58,753 bases of DNA. Source: Hymenobacter guriensis. GTDB taxonomy: Bacteria; Bacteroidota; Bacteroidia; Cytophagales; Hymenobacteraceae. Shown here piece by piece: positions 17,455 to 26,657 of the stretch. The DNA lies in NCBI RefSeq assembly GCF_015773195.1, contig NZ_JADWYK010000022.1:1-58753 (forward strand). The letters run 5' to 3'. How positions within the stretch are numbered: position 1 is the first letter of the stretch; each line of letters opens with the position of its first letter. A model generated the notes under the pieces. The model did not search any database, was not told the DNA's origin, and saw only the letters and a program-made list of their open reading frames with translations. A program made the translations under genes and the position numbers.

Positions 17455-17835
17455 ATGCCGAACGAGTCGCCCCAGGTTTATTGGACAGCCATTGCCAACA
17501 TAGTGGCCGAACGCCCCTACGGCCCGGGCGGCCAGGAAACCCGTTCCGGCACCAAACACTTTCAGCCGGGGGCTAAAGTCTACATCATTGACTGGTTTCC
17601 GGGTACTTGTGATGCAGTTACGGTTATCGGCCACCATCGTAAGTCGCATCAACTTATGAAACTTGTCATGTCGGTAAATTTTCTGGAGAACTTCCGAACG
17701 AAGGTTTGCTACTCGCCGGCTGTCTGTAGAATCATAGAAGAATATGTTGCTGATGAAGGTGGCCCGCATAGCCTGACCCAAGAATTTGCTGAACAATTGT
17801 GCGAGGTTTTACCTGTGTGGAAAACAATGCAATAG
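17455..17835 (+). CDS. Immunity-like small protein, family unnamed
   Basis: This 126-residue soluble protein contains YWTAIANIVAERPYGPGG, SGTKHFQPGAKVYIIDWFPG and VTVIGHHRKSHQLMKLV. I have a general memory of similar proteins in bacterial loci packed with immunity genes but cannot name a family. It lies 13 bases after the membrane protein gene and 74 bases before a SMI1/KNR4 gene, in keeping with a cluster of immunity-type genes. Confidence 0.55.
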   Translation: MPNESPQVYWTAIANIVAERPYGPGGQETRSGTKHFQPGAKVYIIDWFPGTCDAVTVIGHHRKSHQLMKLVMSVNFLENFRTKVCYSPAVCRIIEEYVADEGGPHSLTQEFAEQLCEVLPVWKTMQ

Positions 17836-17909
17836 CATGTTTGGACAAACTTTTCCAGCAACTGCCACTACACCCTCAGTAGCGCCGACAGCTTCTCTCA
17901 AATCTTTCT

Positions 17910-18494
17910 ATGACCTTCCCTCAACTCCTCTCCCAGCTTGATACCCTCCTCCAACAGCACCGCCCGGAGTATTACGCGGAGCTCAACCCACCCGCCACAG
18001 CAGCTGAACTAGCGGCGTTTGAGACGGAAGTTGGCTTGACGTTGCCGGCGGAGCTGCGGGCGTGGTTCAGCTGGCACAATGGCCAGAACGACGAGTGTTT
18101 CGAAGGTTTGGTGGCCAACTACGAGTGCCCCAGCCTGAGCAGCGTGGCCGAAAGCATGCGCATCAACCGGGAACTGCTCGAAGCCGGCGACTTTGCGGCC
18201 AACTGGTGGCAACCCAACTGGGTGCCCTTCCTCACCAACGGCAGCGGCGACCATGTCTGCCTGGATCTGGAAGGCACGTTCACCGGTCAGCCGGGCCAGC
18301 TCCTTGAGCATTGGCACGACTGGGAGCCGCGCGACGTGGTGTTCCCAAACCTTACGGCCTGGCTGACCGCCGTGGTACAGGCCTACGAAGCGGCCCTGAT
18401 CGAAACGGGCGAAACCGAATTGACCGATGAGCAAGTCCTGGACCTGGAGCTGGAATCACCAGCTGGGTTCCCGATTGAGTTCCGAGCAGGTTAG
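17910..18494 (+). CDS. SMI1/KNR4-family protein, copy 1
   Basis: This 194-residue protein has the SMI1/KNR4 fold signature: PATAAELAAFETEVGLTLPAELRAWFSWHNG at the N-terminus (in pieces), WVPFLTNGSGDHVCLDLEG in the middle and WHDWEPRD. The family includes many bacterial immunity proteins that neutralise polymorphic toxins and yeast cell-wall regulators. No toxin gene lies next to it. It is followed 53 bases on by a second member. Confidence 0.88.
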   Translation: MTFPQLLSQLDTLLQQHRPEYYAELNPPATAAELAAFETEVGLTLPAELRAWFSWHNGQNDECFEGLVANYECPSLSSVAESMRINRELLEAGDFAANWWQPNWVPFLTNGSGDHVCLDLEGTFTGQPGQLLEHWHDWEPRDVVFPNLTAWLTAVVQAYEAALIETGETELTDEQVLDLELESPAGFPIEFRAG

Positions 18495-18547
18495 CCAATA
18501 CTAATTCAGCCAAGCCGAATTCTGCCTAGCTACCCCTGCACCACACT

Positions 18548-19186
18548 ATGACCGATTCTGCCTTTCATTCCATTGAAACCTGGCTGGCGGCGCATGCGCC
18601 CCGCATCCTGCATGTGTCGCTGAATCCCGGCGCTTCCGAAGAAGCCTTGGCGGCGCTGGAAAAGGTCCTCGGCCGCCCACTGCCCGACGATTATAAGGCC
18701 CTGTACCGCTGGCATAATGGCCTGGATGAGGAGGCCGAGAACTTCGGCAACTTCGTGTATGGCCTGAGCTTTTTGCCCCTGGAAGAAGTAACAGCCAACT
18801 TCCATTCCCGCACGCAGAATACCGAGGCCGTTCCCCTGGAGCACACCACGGCCGAGGTGCGCGCCGACCATGTGCTGAACCCGTATTGGCTGAGTCTGGG
18901 CTTCGATGGCTCGCACGCGTGGCTGTACGTGGACCTGGACCCCACCCCGGCCGGCACCTACGGGCAGGTAATTTTCCTGGATGAAGTAGAGGAAACCGCC
19001 TTTCTGGTAGCCGATTCGGTAACCAGCCTGCTGACCGGTTTTGCGCAGGACCTGCAACAAGGCCGCTATTCCCTCAACCCCGATGCGCTGGAGGAAGACG
19101 ACAACGAGTTTCTGGCCCCGGACTTCACTATCGACCTGGTGAACTGGTACACTGCCCGCCGCTGGCAGTCAGTGCCCCGGCTCTAG
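18548..19186 (+). CDS. SMI1/KNR4-family protein, copy 2
   Basis: This 212-residue protein has ASEEALAALEKVLGRPLPDDYKALYRWHNGLD split over the first 60 residues, YWLSLGFDGSHAWLYVDLDP and VIFLDEVEE, the pattern of SMI1/KNR4. It is only distantly similar to copy 1, so the pair is not a recent duplication. The C-terminus (NPDALEEDDNEFL) is acidic. Confidence 0.88.
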   Translation: MTDSAFHSIETWLAAHAPRILHVSLNPGASEEALAALEKVLGRPLPDDYKALYRWHNGLDEEAENFGNFVYGLSFLPLEEVTANFHSRTQNTEAVPLEHTTAEVRADHVLNPYWLSLGFDGSHAWLYVDLDPTPAGTYGQVIFLDEVEETAFLVADSVTSLLTGFAQDLQQGRYSLNPDALEEDDNEFLAPDFTIDLVNWYTARRWQSVPRL

Positions 19187-19208
19187 TCCTCTTTTCATCG
19201 GCCACAGC

Positions 19209-19243
19209 GTGTAGGCTATTTTTCAATAATCATGAAATAACCT
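19209..19243. repeat. Imperfect palindrome before the DUF5682 gene
   Basis: GTGTAGGCTATTT pairs with AAATAACCTACAC with one bulge around an AT-rich loop. It lies 26 bases upstream of the DUF5682 start and 23 bases after the preceding stop. It could be a weak terminator or an operator; no T tract follows. Confidence 0.5.
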
Positions 19244-19268
19244 ACACATCCGACCCTTCTCGTTACTC

Positions 19269-21569
19269 ATGCCCACCGACCTCCGCCTTTTCGGTATCCG
19301 CCACCACGGGCCCGGCAGCGCCGCCAGCCTCGTGCACGCCCTCGACGCCTACCAACCCGATATGTTGCTGCTGGAGTGCCCCGCCGATGCGGAAGCCGCG
19401 CTGGCGGCGGCCACGCACCCCGAGATGGTGCCGCCCGTGGCCCTGCTCGTGTACAACCCCAAACAGCACCAGCAGGCCTCGTTTCTGCCTTTCGCCGAGT
19501 TTTCGCCCGAATGGCAGGCCATCCAGTGGTGCCACCGCCACGGCGCCCACCTCCGCTGCTTCGATTTGCCGGCGAGTATGCGCTTCGCCCAAGAGCCCGC
19601 AGAAAGTCAGGAGGTGCTACCGAGTAGTGAGCCGGCCGAAGCCGATTTGGCTATTGACGCACCCAAGCCCGAACGCGAAAGCGAAACAACTGTACTGCCG
19701 GAAGCAGACACGCCCCCACTGCCTTCTCCCAAAACCGACCCCATTTCCTACCTGGCCGAGCTGAATGGCTACACGGACGGGGAGCGGTGGTGGGAGCTAC
19801 GCCTGGAGCACGCCCCCGGCCATGCCGATACCTTCGCGGTGGTGCTGGACATGATGACGGCCCTGCGCGAAGAGCTGGACTTGCCCGAAACCGAGGAAAC
19901 ACTGCTCCGCGAGGCCTTTATGCGCGAAACCCTGCGCACCACCCTGCAACAGGGCTACCAGCGCGTGGCGGTGGTGTGCGGGGCCTGGCACGCGCCGGTA
20001 CTACGGCCCGAGCTGCTCAAAAAGGAAGACAAAGCCCGCCTCAAGGGCCTGAAGAAAGTGCCCACCGCCGCCACCTGGATTCCGTGGACGTTCGAGCGGC
20101 TGTCCTATGCCTCGGGCTACGGGGCCGGGATTTTGTCGCCGGCCTGGTACGAGCTGCTGTTCACCGTGCCCCGGGCCGAGGTCGTCACGCACTGGATGGT
20201 GCGCGCCGCCCGCCTGCTGCGCACCCGCGACCTGGACGCCTCCGCCGCCCACGCCATTGAGGGTGTGCGCCTGGCCGAAACCCTGGCCGTCGTGCGCGGG
20301 CGGGAGCTGCCGGGCATTGAGGAGCTGCAGGAAGCCGCCGTGGCCATTCTGGGCGGGGGCTACGCCGAGGCGCTGGACCTGGTGCAGCGGGAGCTGGTGA
20401 TTGGGGAGCGGCTGGGCGCGGTGCCCCCCGAGCAGCCCGCCACACCCCTGCAGCAGGATCTGCAGCTGCAGCAGAAAGTTACCCGCCTCAAGCCCGAAGC
20501 CACCGCCAAAACCCTCGACCTGGATTTGCGCAAGGAGTTGGACCTCAGCCGCAGTCACCTGCTGCACCGCCTGCGCCTGCTGGGCATCCGGTGGGGCGAG
20601 CCGCGCCGGGCCCAGGGCAAGGCGGGTACCTTCCACGAGCTGTGGGAGCTACAGTGGCAGCCCGAATACGCCCTCAATGTGCTGGATGCGGGACGCCTGG
20701 GCAATACTATATTGGCCGCGTCCGCCGCCAAAGCTGCCGCCCGCGCCGCCGAAGCCTCCGACCTGGAAGCGGTAAGTCACTTGCTGGAAGAAGCCTTACA
20801 GGCCGACCTGGGTCCGGCCATCGGGACGTTGGTGGCGCGGCTGGAAACCCTTTCCGCCGGCACCCGCGACGTGACGCACCTGCTGGCGGCCCTGCCCCCG
20901 CTAGTAAACGTGCTGCGCTACGGCAACGTGCGCCGCACCGAAACCGCCCAGGTAGCCACCGTAGTACATCATCTGGTACCGCGCCTGTGCATCGGGCTGC
21001 CCCAGGCCTGCACCGGCCTCGACTACGACGCGGCCCGCCAGCTGCTGCCCCGCATCGAAGGCACCCACCAGGCCATCCGGCTTTTGCAGGACGAAGCCCA
21101 GGAAGCTGATTGGTACGATGCCCTGGCCGTGGTCCTGCGCAATCCGGCTTCGTCGGGGTTGCTGGCCGGGGCGGCGGGACGACTGTTGTTTGATGCCCAC
21201 CAGCTGGCGCCGGAAGCCGCGGCCACGGCCCTCGGCCTGGCCCTGGCTCCGGCTCAGCCCACCGACTACGCCACGGCCTGGATTGAGGGTTTCCTCAGCG
21301 GCAGCGGGCTGCTGTTGCTCCACCACCGACCCCTGTTCGACCTGCTCAACGACTGGCTTGGGGACCTGCCCGAAGACACCTTCCGCGAAATCGTGCCCCT
21401 GCTGCGCCGCGCCTTCACCGACTTCAGCCTACCCGAGCGCCGCCAACTCCTGGATCTTTCCCGCCAGGGCCACCAGCCGGTAGCCGTAGCCGGAGAAGAG
21501 GAATTCGACCTGGAGCGCGGCTTGAGGGTGCTGCTGGGGCTGCGGGCGTTGCTGGGAATGGCAGTGTAG
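19269..21569 (+). CDS. DUF5682-family protein
   Basis: This 766-residue protein begins RLFGIRHHGPGSAASL, then DMLLLECPADAE, and carries VAVVCGAWHAPVL near residue 240. The N-terminal histidine motif and the later GAWHAP resemble the paired histidine motifs of the ChaN/TraB/TIKI and erythromycin-esterase group, so a metal-dependent hydrolase fold is plausible, though that is inference. Residues about 130-160 form an acidic low-complexity linker and the C-terminal half is helical. It is a core member of the SWIM-MoxR-VWA set, in which the catalytic role is unassigned. Confidence 0.85.
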   Translation: MPTDLRLFGIRHHGPGSAASLVHALDAYQPDMLLLECPADAEAALAAATHPEMVPPVALLVYNPKQHQQASFLPFAEFSPEWQAIQWCHRHGAHLRCFDLPASMRFAQEPAESQEVLPSSEPAEADLAIDAPKPERESETTVLPEADTPPLPSPKTDPISYLAELNGYTDGERWWELRLEHAPGHADTFAVVLDMMTALREELDLPETEETLLREAFMRETLRTTLQQGYQRVAVVCGAWHAPVLRPELLKKEDKARLKGLKKVPTAATWIPWTFERLSYASGYGAGILSPAWYELLFTVPRAEVVTHWMVRAARLLRTRDLDASAAHAIEGVRLAETLAVVRGRELPGIEELQEAAVAILGGGYAEALDLVQRELVIGERLGAVPPEQPATPLQQDLQLQQKVTRLKPEATAKTLDLDLRKELDLSRSHLLHRLRLLGIRWGEPRRAQGKAGTFHELWELQWQPEYALNVLDAGRLGNTILAASAAKAAARAAEASDLEAVSHLLEEALQADLGPAIGTLVARLETLSAGTRDVTHLLAALPPLVNVLRYGNVRRTETAQVATVVHHLVPRLCIGLPQACTGLDYDAARQLLPRIEGTHQAIRLLQDEAQEADWYDALAVVLRNPASSGLLAGAAGRLLFDAHQLAPEAAATALGLALAPAQPTDYATAWIEGFLSGSGLLLLHHRPLFDLLNDWLGDLPEDTFREIVPLLRRAFTDFSLPERRQLLDLSRQGHQPVAVAGEEEFDLERGLRVLLGLRALLGMAV

Positions 21570-21734
21570 AACGCCTGAGGTGAGTTTGCAGACGGGAAAA
21601 CCCGCTAATGAAAGCTCTTGTCACAACGGGGTTGGGCTAAGCTAAGCGCCCGAGCGTTGCCAGCTTTCACTCATTGCAAAGTATCCACATTAGATAACCC
21701 GATAACGATATCCGAAACGACAACCAAGTGTAAT

Positions 21735-22154
21735 ATGGACAAGCCCTTTGTGCTGGAGCAAACGTACGACGCCCCAATTGAAAAAGTCTGGCGAGCATTG
21801 ACTACTCCTGACCAGCTAAGAGCATGGTATTTCCCTCAGCTAAAGAAATTTGAACCAGTGGCTGGCTTCGAGTTTGAGTTTTTTGATGATGGCTCTCCTT
21901 ATCAAAAGGAATGGCAGGTTACACACGTCGTAGATGGAAGCAAGTTAGCCCACAGCTGGGGGTACAAAGGCTACCGCGGCATCTCCGAAGTAACCTTTGA
22001 ATTGGTTGAGCAGGGAATGAAGACCAAGCTACTCCTGACCCATACCGGCCTGGCAAGTTTCCCAGCTGACCCGCATTTTGCCAGGCACCGATTCGAAAAT
22101 GGCTGGCAGCAAATCCTGACCAGCAATCTAAAAACCCATCTTGAACTTCGTTAA
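21735..22154 (+). CDS. SRPBCC/AHSA1-type protein
   Basis: This 139-residue protein has the AHSA1 pattern: FVLEQTYDAPIEKVWRAL, TPDQLRAWYFP, VAGFEFEFFDDG, EVTFELVEQG and a final GWQQILTSNLKTHLE. These small proteins bind hydrophobic ligands or act as Hsp90-activator-like domains. The ATG at 21735 begins the domain directly; a frame from 21618 adds 39 unrelated residues. It lies between the DUF5682 and VWA genes with gaps on both sides. Confidence 0.85.
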   Translation: MDKPFVLEQTYDAPIEKVWRALTTPDQLRAWYFPQLKKFEPVAGFEFEFFDDGSPYQKEWQVTHVVDGSKLAHSWGYKGYRGISEVTFELVEQGMKTKLLLTHTGLASFPADPHFARHRFENGWQQILTSNLKTHLELR

Positions 22155-22389
22155 TGAGCTGTCTTTCTTAAGGGCCGTGAAGTCTGGTGGGCGTTTAAGT
22201 GCCTTTTGTGCCCCGCCTGTCTATCGGCACTCTTTGCCGGTTGCCCTCTGAATAATCCTCTAGCAATAAAGCCCAGCTATTGCGTGGAGGGCACAGCATT
22301 ACATCGGTATGAGAAACTCCGGTGCCAGTGAAAAGTACGCCCTCAGCCGCCGCTAACTACCTTGCCGGCTCTTACTCTTCGTCTCACCT

Positions 22390-22749
22390 ATGCCTACTAC
22401 TTACCCTTTCCAGGTTGCTGATTTAGCGGAGCGGGCCGAGCCCGGCCGCCAGGAGCGCATTTTGGTGAATCTCTCCAACATGGAGGATTACTACAACGTG
22501 TTCGAGAAATACGGCTTCAGCGGCAGCGGGGCCAGTTGGGCCGAGCACATCGAAACTATTCTGGAGGAACACGCGCCAGCCCTACTGGAGCACGTGGAAC
22601 TGGCTGGTGAGGGCGAAATTTTTCTAGCTTTCACTGATGGACCCGCCGCCACCGAGCAGTTCCTGGCCCTAATTCGGCCCATATTCAGTGACCTGGGCAG
22701 CCTCAACAAATACCTCAGCCAAGCCGATCCGGACGACTTTTTCGAGTAG
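22390..22749 (+). CDS. Imm51-like immunity protein
   Basis: This 119-residue acidic protein has VFEKYGFSGSGASWAEHIE, ILEEHAPALLEHVEL and EIFLAFTDG. This matches the Imm51 pattern as I recall it (YGFxGxGxSW, then EExxPELL, then an F/Y-containing strand). Such proteins neutralise nuclease or other polymorphic toxins. It ends 11 bases before the VWA gene and is likely co-transcribed with it. The 235 bases upstream show nothing recognisable. Confidence 0.65.
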   Translation: MPTTYPFQVADLAERAEPGRQERILVNLSNMEDYYNVFEKYGFSGSGASWAEHIETILEEHAPALLEHVELAGEGEIFLAFTDGPAATEQFLALIRPIFSDLGSLNKYLSQADPDDFFE

Positions 22750-22760
22750 AACCCTATCCT

Positions 22761-23873
22761 ATGAAACCCGCTACCGACAACGCCACCCGCTGGAAGCTCG
22801 TGCTGGGCTCCGAGGCCGATGCGCAAAACCAGCTTGCCTTCGATGCCGACTACAAGGGCATGGACGACGTGCTAACCTCGCTCTACGACCAGTCGGAGCG
22901 CAAAGCCGGACTGGGTGGTTCCGCGCCCCGCGTGAGCCGCTGGCTGGGCGACATCCGCGCTTATTTCCCCTCGGAAGTGGTGGCCGTGATGCAGCGCGAT
23001 GCTATGGACCGCCTGGGCCTGCACCAGCTGCTGATGGAGCCCGAAATCCTGCGCACCGTGCAGGCCGACGTACACTTGGTGGGCACGCTCATGTCCCTGA
23101 GCCGGGTAATGCCGCAGAAGGTGAAGCACACGGCCCGCGAGGTAGTGGGCAAGGTGGTGAAAGAGCTGGAGCAGAAACTCTCGAACCCGCTGCGGCAGGC
23201 GGTGCAGGGTGCCCTGAGCCGGGCCGTGCGCAACCCTCGCCCCCGCTACCGCGAAATCGACTGGGCGGCCACTATCCGCGTTAACCTCAAGCACTACCAG
23301 CCCGAGCAGCGCACCATCATCCCGGAGCGGCTGGTAGGGTTCGGACGGCGCGGCCAGGCCCTAAAGGAAATCGTGCTGTGCGTGGACCAAAGCGGGTCCA
23401 TGGCTTCATCGGTGGTGTATGCGGGCGTATTTGGAGCGGTACTGGCCTCCATTAAAGCCGTAAAAACGCACATGGTGGTCTTTGATACCAGCGTAGTGAA
23501 CCTGAGCGAGGACTTGCAGGACCCAGTAGATTTGCTGTTCGGGGTACAGTTGGGCGGCGGCACCGACATTAACCTGGCCCTGGGCTACTGCCAGCAACTC
23601 ATCATCCGCCCCACCGATACCATTCTGGTGCTCATCAGCGACCTGTACGAAGGTGGCAACGAACGAGAAATGATTAAGAAAGCCGCTGCCCTGCGCGCCG
23701 CCGGCGTGACGGTAGTGGCCCTGTTGGCTCTAGCCGACGACGGAGCACCTTCCTTCGACCGGCGCGTGGCCGAGCAGTTTGCGGCGCTGGATATTCCCTC
23801 CTTCGCGTGCACACCGGGCCAGTTTCCGGGGCTGATGGCGGCGGCCATTCAGGGGCAGAAGCTGCAGGTGTAG
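22761..23873 (+). CDS. VWA-domain protein, MoxR partner
   Basis: This 370-residue protein has a helical N-terminal half (residues 1-200) and a von Willebrand A domain (about 203-360) with a complete metal-ion-dependent adhesion site: DQSGS (Asp209, Ser211, Ser213), Thr268 in GGGTDI and Asp294 in ISDLYEGG. CoxE/ViaA-like VWA proteins bind MoxR ATPases and deliver them to substrates. It closes the core set that begins at 12505. Confidence 0.93.
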   Translation: MKPATDNATRWKLVLGSEADAQNQLAFDADYKGMDDVLTSLYDQSERKAGLGGSAPRVSRWLGDIRAYFPSEVVAVMQRDAMDRLGLHQLLMEPEILRTVQADVHLVGTLMSLSRVMPQKVKHTAREVVGKVVKELEQKLSNPLRQAVQGALSRAVRNPRPRYREIDWAATIRVNLKHYQPEQRTIIPERLVGFGRRGQALKEIVLCVDQSGSMASSVVYAGVFGAVLASIKAVKTHMVVFDTSVVNLSEDLQDPVDLLFGVQLGGGTDINLALGYCQQLIIRPTDTILVLISDLYEGGNEREMIKKAAALRAAGVTVVALLALADDGAPSFDRRVAEQFAALDIPSFACTPGQFPGLMAAAIQGQKLQV

Positions 23874-23972
23874 CTACACCGTGCGGGACTTTTCCGGGAG
23901 TTGGCGGTTGTAAGAAGTCTGGGCCGGTTTCACGACGAATTCGGCCGGGCTTCTCTTCTAATCTATTACCGA

Positions 23973-24833
23973 ATGAGCAACGCAACCACCCCCGCCAAAA
24001 CCTTCACCTTGGGCGGCGACCTGACTGTTAACCGCATGGGCTATGGCGCCATGCGCATCACCGGCGACGGTATCTGGGGTCCGCCCCAGGACCACGCCGA
24101 ATCCATCCGCGTGCTCCGGCGCGCCCTGGAGCTGGGCATCAACTTCATTGACACTGCCGACAGCTACGGCCCCCACGTATCGGAGGAGCTGATTGCCGAG
24201 GCCCTGCACCCCTATCCGGCCGGACTCGTCATTGGCACCAAGGGCGGGCTACTGCGCACCGGCCCCAACCAGTGGCCCATTGATGCCAGCCCCAAGCACC
24301 TGCGCGAGGCCCTCGAAGGCAGCCTGAAACGCCTGAAGCTGGAACAGATTGACCTCTACCAGCTTCACCGCGTTGACCCGAACGTGCCGTTTGAGCAGAC
24401 CCTGGAATTTCTGCAACAGGCGCAGCAACAAGGCAAAATCAAGCACATCGGCCTCTCGGAGGTGACCGTGGAGCAGATTCAGCAGGCGCAGCAGTACGTG
24501 AAAGTGGTGTCGGTGCAGAACATGTACAGCGTGGACAACCGCAAGTGGGAAGATGAGCTGACGTACTGCGAGCAGAACGATCTGGCTTTCATTCCGTGGT
24601 ACCCGCTGGCGGGCGGCAACCAGGAGGCCCTGAGCAAGCTCACCGAAATCGGTCAGCGGCACCAGGCCAGCACCCAGCAGGTAGCCCTGGCCTGGCTGCT
24701 GCACCGCTCCCCCAACATCCTGCTCATTCCGGGCACCTCCAGGGTGAAGCACCTGGAAGAAAACGTGCAGGCCGCATCCATTGAGCTTTCCGCCGAGGAT
24801 ATGGCCGCGCTGGATAAGCTGGGCGGCGAGTAA
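23973..24833 (+). CDS. Aldo/keto reductase, YdbC-like
   Basis: This 286-residue protein has the (beta/alpha)8 aldo/keto reductase motifs: MGYGAMRITGDG, catalytic FIDTADSYGPHVSE (Asp and Tyr), the lysine in VIGTKGG, DLYQLHRVDP, and the C-terminal NADPH-binding IPGTSRVKHLEENV. It reduces carbonyl substrates with NADPH; the substrate is unknown. The ATG at 23973 directly precedes the first conserved strand. Confidence 0.9.
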   Translation: MSNATTPAKTFTLGGDLTVNRMGYGAMRITGDGIWGPPQDHAESIRVLRRALELGINFIDTADSYGPHVSEELIAEALHPYPAGLVIGTKGGLLRTGPNQWPIDASPKHLREALEGSLKRLKLEQIDLYQLHRVDPNVPFEQTLEFLQQAQQQGKIKHIGLSEVTVEQIQQAQQYVKVVSVQNMYSVDNRKWEDELTYCEQNDLAFIPWYPLAGGNQEALSKLTEIGQRHQASTQQVALAWLLHRSPNILLIPGTSRVKHLEENVQAASIELSAEDMAALDKLGGE

Positions 24834-24854
24834 ATGGCCTCCATATTCCTAGAA

Positions 24855-24957
24855 GAACGTCATTCCGAGCGCAGCCCAGTAATCTTGCGTGCTGACGTTG
24901 GATTACTATTGCAACGTTAGCACGTAAGATTCCTCGAATTTGCGCGGAATAACGTTC
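24855..24957. repeat. Hairpin repeat R5, long and imperfect
   Basis: The outer part reads GAACGTCATTCCGAGC against a mismatched partner ending GGAATAACGTTC. The inner part pairs AATCTTGCGTGCTGACGTTG with CAACGTTAGCACGTAAGATT, with two mismatches. The ends match the GTCATTCCGAGC family, but this copy carries an extra inner stem. Confidence 0.8.
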
Positions 24958-24991
24958 AACGATTATTATCACCAATCAACTGCGCAACCAT

Positions 24992-25423
24992 ATGCCCCAG
25001 CAACCCCACCTGCAACGCTTCCTCGACGCCCAGCAGCGCGACTACGCTACGGCCCTGGCCGAAATCCGGTCGGGGCGCAAGAGCAGCCACTGGATGTGGT
25101 ACATTTTCCCGCAGATACAAGGGCTGGGCTACAGCGAAACGGCCCGCTTCTACGCTATCCAAAGCCGGCAGGAAGCTGAGGCGTATTTGCAGCACCCGGT
25201 GCTCGGCCCGTGCCTGGTGGAAATCAGCGAAGCACTGCTGAAGCTGGAAAGCAGCGATGCCACCCGTATTATGGGCACCCCGGACGATGCGAAGCTTAAG
25301 TCGTCGATGACGCTGTTTGCCACACTGGAAGGCTCCAACCCCGTTTTCCAGCGGGTGCTGGATAAGTTTTTCGGTGGAGCCCAGGACGCCAAAACGCTGC
25401 AGATTCTGCGGCAGAACCCGTAG
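24992..25423 (+). CDS. DUF1810-family protein
   Basis: This 143-residue protein matches DUF1810: LQRFLDAQQRDYATALAEIRSGRKSSHWMWYIFPQIQG in pieces, FYAIQSRQEAEAYLQHPVLGPCL, MGTPDDAKLKSSMTLFATL and a final KFFGGAQDAKTLQIL. The length is typical. The function is not established, and some entries carry a misleading calpastatin label. Confidence 0.92.
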   Translation: MPQQPHLQRFLDAQQRDYATALAEIRSGRKSSHWMWYIFPQIQGLGYSETARFYAIQSRQEAEAYLQHPVLGPCLVEISEALLKLESSDATRIMGTPDDAKLKSSMTLFATLEGSNPVFQRVLDKFFGGAQDAKTLQILRQNP

Positions 25424-25441
25424 CGAAATGCCAAAACACCT

Positions 25442-25518
25442 GTCACTCCGAACGCAGTGAGGAATCTGGAGCAGCCTTCTATGGTTTAACTCAGATTCCT
25501 CACTGCGTTCGGAATGAC
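25442..25518. repeat. Hairpin repeat R4
   Basis: Arms 25442-25468 and 25492-25518 pair over 27 bp with one mismatch. The ends are GTCACTCCGAAC and GTTCGGAATGAC. It lies between convergent genes, only 5 bases from the stop at 25523, so it may also act as a bidirectional terminator. Confidence 0.88.
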
Positions 25519-25522
25519 ATCT

Positions 25523-26515
25523 TTAGGGCTTCAGTACTGTCTCAATCCGCGCCAGCTCCTCCGGGCTAAAGCGAATGTTTTCCAGGCAGCGCAGGGAATC
25601 GGTGAGTTGCTCGGGCTTGCTGGCCCCGATGAGTACGGAGGTAATCCGCTCGTCGCGCAGGATCCAAGCCAGGGCCATCTGGGCCAGGCTCTGGCCGCGT
25701 TCCTGGGCGAGGTCGTTGAGTTGGCGGATTTGGGTGAGGCGCGCTTCGGTCAGCTGGTTTTCGGTGAGGAAGCCCACGCCCTTGGCCACGCGCGAATCCT
25801 CAGGGATGCCGTGCAAGTATTTGTTGGTGAGCAGGCCCTGGGCCAGGGGCGAAAATGGGATGCAGCCCACGCCTTCCTCGCCCAGCAAATCCAGCAGGCC
25901 ATCTTCCACCCAGCGCTCAAACATGGAGTACTTGGGCTGATGAATCAGGCAGGGCGTACCCAGCTCCCGCAGAATACGGATGGCCTCGGCGGCCTCGGCG
26001 GGCTGGTAGTTGCTGATACCCACGTACAGGGCCTTACCCTGGCGCACCACGTGGTCGAGGGCACCCATAGTTTCTTCCAGGGGCGTGTCGGGGTCGGGAC
26101 GGTGCGAGTAGAAGATATCCACGTAGTCCAGCTTCATCCGCTTGAGGCTCTGGTCTAGGCTCGAAATGAGGTATTTGCGGGAGCCCCACTCCCCGTAGGG
26201 ACCTTCCCACATGTGGTAGCCGGCCTTGGTGGAAATAATCAGCTCGTCGCGGTAGCCGCGGAAGTCTTCCTTCAGGATGCGGCCAAAGTTGGTTTCGGCC
26301 GAGCCGGGCGGCGGGCCGTAGTTGTTGGCCAGGTCGAAGTGGGTGACGCCGCTGTCGAAGGCCCGGTGCAGGATGGCGCGGAAGTTCTGGAGCACGTCCA
26401 CGTCGCCGAAGTTGTGCCAGAGGCCGAGCGACACGGCGGGCAGTTTCAGGCCGCTGCGGCCAATGCGGCGGTAAGGCATATCGGCGTAGCGGCCGGGGCT
26501 GGGTTGGTAGGGCAT
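25523..26515 (-). CDS. Aldo/keto reductase, YghZ-like
   Basis: This 330-residue protein has the longer AKR14-type layout: MPYRRIGRSGLKLPAVSLGLW, FDLANNYGPPPGSAETNFG with catalytic Asp and Tyr, ISTKAGYHMWEGPYGEWGSRKY, DIFYSHRPDPDTPLEE and VLIGASKPEQL. E. coli YghZ reduces L-glyceraldehyde 3-phosphate and methylglyoxal. It is divergent from an AraC-type gene 142 bases away, which may regulate it. Confidence 0.92.
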   Translation of the reverse strand: MPYQPSPGRYADMPYRRIGRSGLKLPAVSLGLWHNFGDVDVLQNFRAILHRAFDSGVTHFDLANNYGPPPGSAETNFGRILKEDFRGYRDELIISTKAGYHMWEGPYGEWGSRKYLISSLDQSLKRMKLDYVDIFYSHRPDPDTPLEETMGALDHVVRQGKALYVGISNYQPAEAAEAIRILRELGTPCLIHQPKYSMFERWVEDGLLDLLGEEGVGCIPFSPLAQGLLTNKYLHGIPEDSRVAKGVGFLTENQLTEARLTQIRQLNDLAQERGQSLAQMALAWILRDERITSVLIGASKPEQLTDSLRCLENIRFSPEELARIETVLKP

Positions 26516-26657
26516 GGTTGCGGATTTAAGTAGCTTGGGCCGGCAAGTACGCAGGAACCCGCAAAAAGTAAGCGCCGCGACGGCCGATTTTTCCGCCAGC
26601 AGCCCTACATTCTCGGCCCTTTGCCCGGTATGAAGTCCCCGACTTTACAAGCCCCAC

